Positions 37,161 to 45,341 of a stretch of 64,000 nucleotides of DNA are shown here, in pieces. The first letter of the stretch is position 1, and every line of letters begins with the position of its first letter. The notes under the pieces were generated by a model, which was not told the origin of the DNA, searched no databases, and worked only from the letters and a program-made list of their open reading frames with translations. The position numbers and the translations under genes are program-made. Source of the stretch: Cyanobium sp. M30B3 (GTDB lineage: Bacteria; Cyanobacteriota; Cyanobacteriia; PCC-6307; Cyanobiaceae); the NCBI GenBank assembly GCA_018399015.1, contig CP073761.1:1736001-1800000 (forward strand). The letters run 5' to 3'.

Positions 37161-37349
37161 ACGCAGCCGATCGACGCCCCGCACGCCTTAACAATCTCTT
37201 CGGGATCGATCAGCTGCCCTGATGGTTGAGGCGCTCAGAGGCCAGGCACTCCTGCCCGGGGGCACTGGGTGAAAATACCCATTCCCCTGCTCCAGCACGG
37301 CCATCTCAGGCGGGACCCGGCATGAGCCAGCCAGCGCGAACACACGCTG

Positions 37350-38060
37350 TTGCATTTGTCCACCCCCCAGCGGCGGGGCTGGCCGGCGCCCGGCTCCAGG
37401 CAGCAGGGTCACAGCGCGTCACCGATCGCCCATCTGACTAGCCCGCTGATCACCCGCCTCACGGTTCTTGGCCTGAGTGCCGTGCTGCCGATCCCGATGG
37501 CAGCGACCGCCGTGTCCAGGCCGTCCTTCGCGCTGCGTCTGCCCGACCCCGCACCGGCCGTGAGCGTCCGCCGGGCCGGGCCGGGGCCTTACAGCCTCAC
37601 TCCCGAACGCCGGGCCCTGCTGGACACGATCCGCTACGCGGAGGGCACCTGGACCGGCGGCAGGCCAGATGGTTACCGCATGCTGTACGGCGGCAGCCTG
37701 GTCCGGGCGCTCGACCGTCATCCCGAGATCGTGGTGCGTCGCCGCTACACCAGTGCCGCAGCCGGGGCCTACCAGTTCCTGCCGGACACCTGGCATGGGG
37801 TGGCCCGCCAGCTGGGACTCACCAGCTTCGAGCCCCACAACCAGGACCAGGCGGCCCTGCACCTGATCCAGCGCCGTGGCGCCCTCAACCTGTTCGACCG
37901 CCAGGGGCTGACGGTGGACGTGCTGGCCCGGCTCGCCCCCGAGTGGGCCTCACTGCCGGCCCATCACGGCGGCAGCTACTACGGCCAGCCGGTGAAACAG
38001 CGCCAGGAGCTGATCGGGTTCTACCAGTCCGCCCTGGTCCGCCACCGCAACGCCGGCTGA
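37350..38060 (+). CDS. GH104-like lysozyme / muramidase domain protein
   Basis: The protein of about 236 residues carries a lambda-lysozyme-type (GH104) domain: LLDTIRYAEGTWTGGRPDGY with the probable catalytic Glu in YAEGT, MLYGGSLVRALDRHPEIVV, SAAAGAYQFLPDTWHGVARQ and QDQAALHLIQRRGALNLFD. An N-terminal stretch (LITRLTVLGLSAVLPIPMAA) looks like a signal peptide, so it is probably exported and acts on peptidoglycan. The start is unresolved: the only candidate before the signal region is TTG 37350. The 189 bp between trpS and this gene holds no recognised element. Confidence 0.85.
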   Translation: MHLSTPQRRGWPAPGSRQQGHSASPIAHLTSPLITRLTVLGLSAVLPIPMAATAVSRPSFALRLPDPAPAVSVRRAGPGPYSLTPERRALLDTIRYAEGTWTGGRPDGYRMLYGGSLVRALDRHPEIVVRRRYTSAAAGAYQFLPDTWHGVARQLGLTSFEPHNQDQAALHLIQRRGALNLFDRQGLTVDVLARLAPEWASLPAHHGGSYYGQPVKQRQELIGFYQSALVRHRNAG

Positions 38061-38067
38061 GCGGCGT

Positions 38068-38442
38068 TCAGCCCGGAAAGGCCGGAGGCTCCGGCCAGTG
38101 CAACTGGGGCAGGGGCACCTGCAGGGCCCGCAGTCGGGCCGACAACCCCCACAGCCGCATCACCAGCTGGTGCCAGGGGGCCAGGGTCTCCAGACTGAGG
38201 GCCACCGGCGAGCTGGTGGCGTTGCGCAGGGCCGAGGCGGCCGCCAGTTCGCGGCTGGCCGTCTCAATCTCCGCCCGCAACTGCTGGCGCTCAACCGCCG
38301 ACATCACGGCGTCCGGGCAACAATCCAGCAGGGTGTCGCCCCGCTCAAACCAGACGCGGAAGTCGTCCAGCAACGAGCCCAGCAGGTGATTCAGCAGATC
38401 GGCCCCGGACTCCGGATGGCCAGGGGGTGGCACGGCACTCAT
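38068..38442 (-). CDS. DUF2605 family protein
   Basis: A 124-residue soluble protein of the cyanobacterial DUF2605 family. The pattern is clear: LLNHLLGSLLDDFRVWFERG, DTLLDCCPDAVMSAVERQQL, then a helical stretch (ETASRELAAASALRNATSSP) and TLAPWHQLVMRLWGLSARLR at the C-terminus. No function is known. It converges on the GH104-like gene with seven bases between stops and is divergent from thrS across 59 bp. Confidence 0.9.
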   Translation of the reverse strand: MSAVPPPGHPESGADLLNHLLGSLLDDFRVWFERGDTLLDCCPDAVMSAVERQQLRAEIETASRELAAASALRNATSSPVALSLETLAPWHQLVMRLWGLSARLRALQVPLPQLHWPEPPAFPG

Positions 38443-38501
38443 CCCAGCAGCCTAGGAAGGGCTGCGTAGGATCGGATCTCCCTGTGCAGGTGTGCAAGCC
38501 C

Positions 38502-40373
38502 GTGTCCCCATCCGCCGCCGCGTCCAGCTCCGCTCCGGTCGCTTCGGTTGCCCAGGACACGGCAGAAACCACAGGCACACCGCAGGGCAATGGCCAGGTT
38601 GACGCCCCGGTCCACCTGCCCAGAACGAGCGAGAGCGAGCAGCTGCTGAAGATCCGCCACTCGATGAGCCACGTGATGGCCATGGCGGTGCAGAAGCTGT
38701 TTCCCCAGGCCCAGGTCACGATCGGCCCCTGGACCGAGAGTGGCTTCTACTACGACTTCGACAGCCCCGATCCCTTCAGCGAGGCCGACCTCAAGGCCAT
38801 CAGGAAGGAGATGATCAAGATCATCAACCGGAAGCTGCCGCTCGAGCGCGTTGAGGTGAGCCGCGCTGAGGCTGAGCAGAGGATCAAGGCCCAGAACGAG
38901 CCCTACAAGCTGGAGATCCTGGCCGGGATCAGCGAGCCGATCACCCTCTACACCCTGGGTGAGGAGTGGTGGGACCTCTGCGCCGGCCCCCATGTGGCCA
39001 ACACCAGCGAGCTCAACGCCAAGGCCTTCGAGCTGGAGAGCGTGGCGGGGGCCTACTGGCGCGGCGACGAGAACAACGCCCAGCTGCAGCGCATCTACGG
39101 CACCGCCTGGGAGACCGCGGAGCAACTGGCCGAATACAAGCGCCGCAAGGAAGAGGCGCTGCGCCGCGACCACCGCCGCCTGGGAACGGATCTGGATCTG
39201 TTCTCGATCGAGGACGAGGCCGGCGCCGGCCTGGTGTTCTGGCACCCCCGCGGCGCCCGCATGCGCCTGCTGATCGAGGACCTCTGGCGGGAGCTGCACT
39301 TCAAGGCCGGCTACGAGCTGCTCTACACCCCCCACGTGGCCGACATCAGCCTGTGGAAAACCTCCGGCCACCTCGACTTCTACAGCGAGTCGATGTTCGG
39401 ACCGATGCAGGTGGATGAGCGGCAATACCAGCTCAAGCCGATGAACTGCCCGTTCCACGTGCTCACCTACGCCAGCAAGCTGCGCAGCTACCGCGAGCTG
39501 CCGATCCGCTGGGCCGAGCTGGGCACCGTGTATCGCTACGAGCGTCCCGGCGTGATGCACGGCCTGATGCGCGTGCGGGGCTTCACCCAGGACGACGCCC
39601 ACGTGTTCTGCCTGCCCGAGCAGATCAGCGATGAGATCCTGCGCATCCTCGATCTCACCGAGCAGATCCTCAGCACCTTCGATTTCCGCAGCTACGAGAT
39701 CAACCTCTCCACCCGGCCGGAGAAGTCGATCGGCGAAGACGGGGTGTGGGAGCTGGCCACCCAGGGCCTGATCGAGGCGCTGGATCGCAAGGGCTGGGCC
39801 TACAGGATCGATGCGGGCGGCGGTGCCTTCTACGGACCGAAGATCGACCTCAAGATCGAGGACGCCATCGGCCGGATGTGGCAGTGCTCCACGATCCAGC
39901 TCGACTTCAACCTGCCGGAGCGCTTCCAGCTGGAGTATGTGGCCGCCGATGGATCGCGCCAGAGGCCGATCATGATTCACCGCGCCATCTTCGGCTCGCT
40001 GGAGCGGTTCTTCGGGATCATGACCGAGAACTACGCCGGCGATTTCCCCTTCTGGCTGGCCCCCGAGCAGATCCGCCTGCTGCCGGTCACCGATGGGGTG
40101 CGACCCTATGCCGAAGAGCTGCTGGCCCAGCTCCAGGAGGCTGGCGTGCGGGCCACGATCGACCACTCCGGCGATCGCCTCGGCAAGCTGATCCGCAACG
40201 GCGAACAGATGAAGATTCCCGTGCTGGCGGTGATCGGCGCCAAGGAGGCAGACAGCGGCCAGGTGAGCCTGCGCAGCCGCCGCGACGGGGATCTGGGCAG
40301 CGTTTCGGCGGCCGACCTGGTGAGTGCCGCCCGCCAGGCCAACAGGGAGCGGGCCGCCGGCCTGCAGCCATGA
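38502..40373 (+). CDS. thrS: threonyl-tRNA synthetase (without TGS domain)
   Basis: A class II synthetase of about 623 residues. The N-terminal TGS domain of typical ThrS is absent: about 50 Ala/Ser/Thr/Pro-rich residues come directly before the editing domain, which is intact (IRHSMSHVMAMAVQKLFP with the HxxxH pair, and WWDLCAGPHV). The catalytic core shows GLVFWHPRGARM (motif 1), MNCPFHVLTY, VYRYERPGVMHGLMRVRGFT (motif 2) and SLERFFGIMTENYAGDFP (motif 3); an anticodon-binding domain ends the protein. GTG 38502 is my start; GTG 38484 and 38490 are alternatives. Overlaps glk by four bases. Confidence 0.94.
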   Translation: MSPSAAASSSAPVASVAQDTAETTGTPQGNGQVDAPVHLPRTSESEQLLKIRHSMSHVMAMAVQKLFPQAQVTIGPWTESGFYYDFDSPDPFSEADLKAIRKEMIKIINRKLPLERVEVSRAEAEQRIKAQNEPYKLEILAGISEPITLYTLGEEWWDLCAGPHVANTSELNAKAFELESVAGAYWRGDENNAQLQRIYGTAWETAEQLAEYKRRKEEALRRDHRRLGTDLDLFSIEDEAGAGLVFWHPRGARMRLLIEDLWRELHFKAGYELLYTPHVADISLWKTSGHLDFYSESMFGPMQVDERQYQLKPMNCPFHVLTYASKLRSYRELPIRWAELGTVYRYERPGVMHGLMRVRGFTQDDAHVFCLPEQISDEILRILDLTEQILSTFDFRSYEINLSTRPEKSIGEDGVWELATQGLIEALDRKGWAYRIDAGGGAFYGPKIDLKIEDAIGRMWQCSTIQLDFNLPERFQLEYVAADGSRQRPIMIHRAIFGSLERFFGIMTENYAGDFPFWLAPEQIRLLPVTDGVRPYAEELLAQLQEAGVRATIDHSGDRLGKLIRNGEQMKIPVLAVIGAKEADSGQVSLRSRRDGDLGSVSAADLVSAARQANRERAAGLQP

Positions 40374-41407
40374 CCACCCTGCTGGCCGGCGACATCGGCG
40401 GCACCAAGACCCTGCTGGCCCTCTATACGCTTGCAGGCCAGCAGCTCGAACGGCTGGCTGAGGAGCGCTACAGCTCAGCGGACTGGGACGATCTCACCCC
40501 GATGGTGCGGCGGTTCCTCAGCACAGCTGGCCAGTCCCTGCCAGGCCGTGAGGCCCAGCCGGCGGCGGCCTGCTTCGCGGTGGCGGGGCCGGTGCAGGGG
40601 GGGCGGGCCCGGCTCACCAACCTGCCCTGGCTCCTCGACCAGACCGCCCTCGCCGCCGCCATCGGCATGGCCAGTGGCCGGGTGGAGCTGGTGAATGATT
40701 TCGCCGTGCTGATCTACGGGCTGCCACACCTGAAGCCGCAGCAGCAGGCTGTGGTGCGGTCAGGCTGTGGGGATCCTGACGGCACCCTGCTGGTGCTCGG
40801 TGCCGGCACCGGCCTGGGTGTGGCCTACGGCCTGCGCACCCCCCAGGGGCTGGTGGCCCTGGCCAGTGAGGCGGCCCATGCCGAATTTGCCCCGCGCAGC
40901 GAGGAGGAATGGCGGCTGAAGCGCTGGCTCCAGGCCGATCTGGGTGTGGAGCGCCTGTCGATCGAGCGGGTGGTGAGTGGCACCGGTTTGGGCCAGGTTG
41001 GACGCTGGCTGATGCAGGAACGTCACGCCGATGGCAGCCATCCCCTGCAGCGCAATCCGCCAGCAGACCTGCCCGCGGCAATGGCCGAGGCGGCAGCTGC
41101 CGGCGATGCCCTGGCCCGGGACGCGCTGGACCTGTGGCTTGGGGCCTATGGCAGCGTGGTGGGCGACCTGGCGCTCACCGGCCTCAGCAGGGGCGGCATC
41201 TGGCTGGCGGGAGGAACGGCCGGAAAGTTGCTGCGGGCCCTGGGCCAGGCCAGCTTTGCGCAGGCGTTCCTGGCCAAGGGGCGGCTGGCCCCCGTGCTGG
41301 AGAAGCTGCCGATCACGGCCATCACCGATCCGGCGATCGGCCTGTACAGCGCCGCCTGCAGGGCCCGCATGCTGCTGAAGGGATCAGCCGCCGCGCCCGC
41401 AAGCTGA
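40370..41407 (+). CDS. glk: glucokinase (Glk family)
   Basis: A 345-residue ATP-dependent glucokinase of the bacterial Glk (non-ROK) type. The phosphate-1 loop is LLAGDIGGTKTLLALYTLAG, the sugar-binding block is VELVNDFAVLIYGLP, and LGAGTGLGVAYGL is the phosphate-2 segment. SEAAHAEFAPRSEEEWRL carries the Glk-specific HxEF-like motif. It feeds glucose from glycogen breakdown or uptake into glucose-6-phosphate. Its ATG overlaps the thrS stop (ATGA), so they are co-translated even though the functions differ. A second sugar kinase (ROK) lies 10 kb downstream. Confidence 0.94.
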   Translation: MTTLLAGDIGGTKTLLALYTLAGQQLERLAEERYSSADWDDLTPMVRRFLSTAGQSLPGREAQPAAACFAVAGPVQGGRARLTNLPWLLDQTALAAAIGMASGRVELVNDFAVLIYGLPHLKPQQQAVVRSGCGDPDGTLLVLGAGTGLGVAYGLRTPQGLVALASEAAHAEFAPRSEEEWRLKRWLQADLGVERLSIERVVSGTGLGQVGRWLMQERHADGSHPLQRNPPADLPAAMAEAAAAGDALARDALDLWLGAYGSVVGDLALTGLSRGGIWLAGGTAGKLLRALGQASFAQAFLAKGRLAPVLEKLPITAITDPAIGLYSAACRARMLLKGSAAAPAS

Positions 41408-41434
41408 GACACTGGCAGCAACAGGAGCAGTCGG

Positions 41435-42382
41435 ATGGTGCGGCCCAAGGTTGGCCAGGGTGTTGTGGTTCACGTGCCGGCCACCACGGCCAACATCGGC
41501 CCGGGGTTCGACTGCCTCGGGGTGGCCCTCGACCTCGACAACGTGTTCGAACTCCGCTGCGTGGAGGGGGGCAGCCACCGCTTCGACCTGATCATCGAGG
41601 GCAGCGAAGGCGCCCACCTGCGCGGCGGTCCGGACAACCTGGTGTACCGCTCGGCCCAGCGGGTATGGAAGGAGGCGGGTGAGGAGCCGGTGGGCCTGGA
41701 GGCCCGGGTGCGCCTGGCCGTGCCGCCGGCCCGCGGCCTGGGCAGCAGCGCCACCGCCATCGTGGCCGGCCTGATGGGGGCCAATGCCCTGGTGGGTGAA
41801 CCGCTCAGCAAGGAGAAACTGCTCGAGCTGGCGATCGACATCGAGGGCCATCCCGACAACGTGGTGCCATCCCTGGTGGGTGGTCTGTGCATGACGGCCA
41901 AGGCCGCTTCCCACCGCTGGCGGGTGGTGCGCTGTGAATGGTCGAGCGAGGTGGTGGCTGTGGTGGCGATCCCCGCCATCCGACTGGCCACCAGCGAGGC
42001 ACGCCGGGCCATGCCCAAGGCGATTCCGGTGGCCGACGCGGTGATCAATCTCGGGGCTCTCACCCTGCTGCTGCAGGGATTGCGCAGCGGCAACGGCGAT
42101 CTGATCAGCGATGGCATGCACGACCGCCTGCATGAGCCCTACCGCTGGGGATTGATCGTGGGGGGCACCAAGGTGCGCGATGCGGCGCTGGAGGCGGGAG
42201 CCTGGGGCTGCGTGATCAGTGGCGCAGGGCCGAGCCTGCTCGCCCTCTGCACGGCGGAGCGGGCCGAGGCCGTGGCTCGCACGATGCTGCTGGCCTGGCA
42301 CAAGGCCGGGGTGGAAAGCCGCACCGAAGTTCTGCATGTGCAGCAGGAGGGCAGTCGCTGGCAGCCCCTGCCCGATCGCTGA
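41435..42382 (+). CDS. thrB: homoserine kinase
   Basis: ThrB phosphorylates homoserine for threonine synthesis. The 315-residue GHMP kinase has VVHVPATTANIGPGFDCLGV at the N-terminus, the ATP-binding VPPARGLGSSATAIVAGL, the GHPDNVVPSLVGGLCM segment and the C-terminal SGAGPSLLALC motif. It lies 27 bp after glk on the same strand, so thrS, glk and thrB form one likely operon in which the first and last genes both concern threonine. Confidence 0.96.
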   Translation: MVRPKVGQGVVVHVPATTANIGPGFDCLGVALDLDNVFELRCVEGGSHRFDLIIEGSEGAHLRGGPDNLVYRSAQRVWKEAGEEPVGLEARVRLAVPPARGLGSSATAIVAGLMGANALVGEPLSKEKLLELAIDIEGHPDNVVPSLVGGLCMTAKAASHRWRVVRCEWSSEVVAVVAIPAIRLATSEARRAMPKAIPVADAVINLGALTLLLQGLRSGNGDLISDGMHDRLHEPYRWGLIVGGTKVRDAALEAGAWGCVISGAGPSLLALCTAERAEAVARTMLLAWHKAGVESRTEVLHVQQEGSRWQPLPDR

Positions 42383-42574
42383 AGCGCCCCGATCAAGTGG
42401 ATCAGGGCCGATCGCGCAACGGATCTGCCGCAGGCAACTGATTCTCAGCAGTCGCAAATCAGGGCGATCGGCCTATGGGGATGCATAGACAGTGCAGCAT
42501 CTGGCATCGTCGACCGAGCAAAGGTGCACGCTTTCAGGTGTGCTGAATAGGCTTTGCCTTCTCCCCTTTCAGCA

Positions 42575-43516
42575 ATGCGCAATTCACGCAAGGCTTTTCT
42601 TTTCGTGGCGGCAGCCGCTGCCGCCGGCTCCAGCCTGATCGCTGCGCCTGGGCGCGCCGGTGAAACCGTCACCGACGAGGCCGCCTCCACCCTGGCCGCC
42701 CTGCCCAGCGCAGCCGCGACTCCCGCCGAGTCCCAGGACACCCTGATCAGCCAGTCCGTGATCGTGGACGAAGCCGTCGTCTACGAGCAGGGCACCGGCT
42801 TCTACGGCACCATCGGCATCGGCGGCACCTGGGCCAACGACATCACCGGCAACGTCAAACGTCGTAACCGGCCCAACCGCAGCGTCGAGCTGGAAACCGA
42901 AGGTGGTTTCGCCCTTGACGCCGGTGTCGGCTACGACTTCGGCCCGATTCGTGCCGAGCTCACCTACGTCTACAACCGCATCGGTGTGGACGACATCACC
43001 CGCCCCCGCAACTGGCGCTCCACCCGCACCAACGGTGGCAACCAGAACGGCATCATGGCGAGCGCCTACTGGGACATCAACACCGGTAGCCGCTGGACCC
43101 CCTACATCGGCGGCGGCATCGGCTGGATCAACCAGTCCATGGGCAACAACACCCTGGTGAAGAGCCGCAACGGCAACGTTGTGAACCGGATCAACACCGG
43201 CGATGGCAGCGATGACCTGTTCGGCTGGCAGGCCAAGGCCGGTGTGGCCTATGGCGTGAACTGGAACACCGACATCTACGCAGAAGCCGTGTACCAGGGC
43301 GCTGAGTCGTTCCGGGCCGGCCGCACCAACTGGAGCGCCCTCGACAACAACTGGGGCTTCAAGATCGGTGCCCGCTACCGCTTCGGTGGCCCGGTGGTGG
43401 AAGAAGTGGTGGAGGAGACCGTGATCACCCCTGCCCCCGCTCCTGCTCCCCGTCCCCAGCCCGCTCCCGCTCCGGTGTTCCAGCCCGAGCCCGCCCCGAT
43501 CCGCGGCCTCTGGTGA
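42575..43516 (+). CDS. outer-membrane beta-barrel protein (opacity/OmpA-like barrel)
   Basis: The 313-residue protein has a signal peptide (AFLFVAAAAAAGSSLIAAPG), a spacer, and a beta-barrel of alternating strands with aromatic ends: FYGTIGIGGTWANDI, GGFALDAGVGYDFGPIRAEL, IMASAYWDINTGSRWTPYIG, AKAGVAYGVNWNTDIYAEAV and NNWGFKIGARYRFGGP. This is the outer_membrane beta-barrel (OMP_b-brl) family. The C-terminal 50 residues are a Pro/Ala-rich extension with alternating AP motifs, absent from simple barrels and possibly wall-facing. The gene has its own upstream gap of 190 bp and its own terminator. Confidence 0.88.
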   Translation: MRNSRKAFLFVAAAAAAGSSLIAAPGRAGETVTDEAASTLAALPSAAATPAESQDTLISQSVIVDEAVVYEQGTGFYGTIGIGGTWANDITGNVKRRNRPNRSVELETEGGFALDAGVGYDFGPIRAELTYVYNRIGVDDITRPRNWRSTRTNGGNQNGIMASAYWDINTGSRWTPYIGGGIGWINQSMGNNTLVKSRNGNVVNRINTGDGSDDLFGWQAKAGVAYGVNWNTDIYAEAVYQGAESFRAGRTNWSALDNNWGFKIGARYRFGGPVVEEVVEETVITPAPAPAPRPQPAPAPVFQPEPAPIRGLW

Positions 43517-43554
43517 GCCTCGGCTGATCAGCCGGGTTCTGGCGACCCATCCAG

Positions 43555-43580
43555 GGAGTGGCTTCGGCCACTCCTTTTTT
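43555..43580 (+). terminator. intrinsic terminator of the outer-membrane protein gene
   Basis: GGAGTGGC (43555-43562) and GCCACTCC (43567-43574) form a perfect eight-pair stem closed by the TTCG tetraloop, followed directly by six T (43575-43580). It lies 38 bp past the stop codon. This is one of the clearest terminators in the window. Confidence 0.96.
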
Positions 43581-43745
43581 GTTGGCCAGTCCCTGCCGCA
43601 GGGCCGGCACCGCAGGACGGCGGGCCATGGGTACAAATGCCCATCGGCCATGGGGTGACTGGTAACGTGGCCGCCGGGTCAGTCCATGGCGGTGCAGACC
43701 GCGCTGGCGTCAGCCCGCCCCACTCGCCACCCGTCCTGGAGCCCG

Positions 43746-45296
43746 ATGGACGCCTCCCTGCCCAGCCAGGCCTTCCCCTGGCTCAGCCTGATCGTGCTGC
43801 TGCCGGCGGCCGTGGCCCTGGTGATGCCGCTGCTGCCCGGCGATGGCAGCGACCCGCGCCTGCCCCGCACCCTGGCCCTCGGCACCCTGGCCGTGGACCT
43901 GGGGCTGATGCTGGTGTGCTTCAGCCAGCACTTCAACGGCGCCAGCAGTGAGCTGCAGCTGGTGGAGCGGCTCAGCTGGGTGCCGGCCCTGGGCCTCGAA
44001 TGGTCGCTGGCGGCCGATGGTCTCTCGGCGCCGCTGGTGGTGCTCTCCGGCCTGGTGACCCTGCTCTCGGTGGCCGCCAGCTGGAACATCGGCCGCAAGA
44101 GCCGGCTCTACTTCGCCCTGATGCTGGTGCAGGCCTCCGCCCAGTGCCTGGTGTTCCTCTCCCAGGACTTCCTGCTGTTCTTCCTGGCCTGGGAACTGGA
44201 GCTGGTGCCGGTGTACCTGCTGATCGCCATCTGGGGCGGCAAGCAGCGCCAGTACGCCGCCACCAAGTTCATCCTCTACACGGCCACCGCCTCGCTGCTG
44301 ATCCTGGTGAGCGGCCTGGCCCTGGCCTTCAACGGCCCCTTCACCTTCAACCTGGCCGAGCTGGCCAGCCGCAGCCCCGGCGGCACCTTCGGCCTGCTCT
44401 GCTACCTGGGTTTCCTGGTGGGCTTTGGCGTGAAGCTGCCGATGTTCCCGCTGCACACCTGGCTGCCCGATGCCCACGGCGAGGCCAATGCGCCGGTGTC
44501 GATGCTGCTGGCCGGCGTGCTGCTGAAGATGGGCGGCTACGCCCTGCTGCGCTTCAACGTACAGATGTTGCCCGAGGCCCATCTCACCCTGGCGCCGGCC
44601 CTGGTGGTGCTGGGCATCGTCAACATCGTGTACGGCGCGCTCAACGCCTTCGCCCAGGACAACGTCAAGCGCAGGATCGCCTGCAGCTCGGTGAGCCACA
44701 TGGGCTTCGTGCTGCTGGGCATCGGCGCCATCGATGCCCTGGGCATCAGCGGGGCGATGCTGCAGATGATCAGCCACGGCCTGATCGCGGCAGCGATGTT
44801 CTTCGTGACCGGGGTGTTCTACGAGCGCACCGAAACCCTGTCGATTCCCAACATGGGCGGGCTGGCCAAGGCCCTGCCGATCACCTTCGCCTTCTTCCTG
44901 GCCAGCTGCCTGGCCTCGCTGGCGCTGCCGGGGATGAGCGGCTTTGTGAGCGAGATCACCGTGTTCCTGGGCGTGACCGCCAACGACGGCTTCACCACGG
45001 GCTTCCGGGTGATCACGATCGTGCTGGCGGCCATCGGCCTGGTGCTCACCCCGGTGTACCTGCTCAGCCTCTGCCGGCGCGTGTTCTTCGGCCCCCGGAT
45101 TCCGGCCCTGGCCAGCACCGGCGACATGCGGCCCCGGGAGCTGCTGATCGGCCTCACCCTGCTGGTGCCCACGCTGGTGATCGGCTTCTGGCCGCGGGTG
45201 GCCATCGACCTCTACGAGGCCAGCACCAATGCCCTCTCCACCCAGCTCCTGGCTGGGGTGAGCGTGGCGGCAGGTCGGTTCACCCCCTTCGCCTGA
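43746..45296 (+). CDS. ndhD: NAD(P)H-quinone oxidoreductase subunit 4 (NdhD)
   Basis: A proton-pumping antiporter-like membrane subunit of thylakoid NDH-1, serving respiration and cyclic electron flow. More than a dozen hydrophobic segments are visible. Conserved blocks are [20 protein letters not shown] (functional Glu), [40 protein letters not shown] and [20 protein letters not shown]. The sequence is nearest the D1/D2 respiratory type rather than the CO2-uptake types, but I cannot prove that here. ATG 43746 ([10 protein letters not shown]) is a more natural start than ATG 43686. Confidence 0.93.
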   Translation: MDASLPSQAFPWLSLIVLLPAAVALVMPLLPGDGSDPRLPRTLALGTLAVDLGLMLVCFSQHFNGASSELQLVERLSWVPALGLEWSLAADGLSAPLVVLSGLVTLLSVAASWNIGRKSRLYFALMLVQASAQCLVFLSQDFLLFFLAWELELVPVYLLIAIWGGKQRQYAATKFILYTATASLLILVSGLALAFNGPFTFNLAELASRSPGGTFGLLCYLGFLVGFGVKLPMFPLHTWLPDAHGEANAPVSMLLAGVLLKMGGYALLRFNVQMLPEAHLTLAPALVVLGIVNIVYGALNAFAQDNVKRRIACSSVSHMGFVLLGIGAIDALGISGAMLQMISHGLIAAAMFFVTGVFYERTETLSIPNMGGLAKALPITFAFFLASCLASLALPGMSGFVSEITVFLGVTANDGFTTGFRVITIVLAAIGLVLTPVYLLSLCRRVFFGPRIPALASTGDMRPRELLIGLTLLVPTLVIGFWPRVAIDLYEASTNALSTQLLAGVSVAAGRFTPFA

Positions 45297-45341
45297 GCCA
45301 CAGCACGGCCTGGACATGCCCTGGAATAGGCGGCAGTTGCA

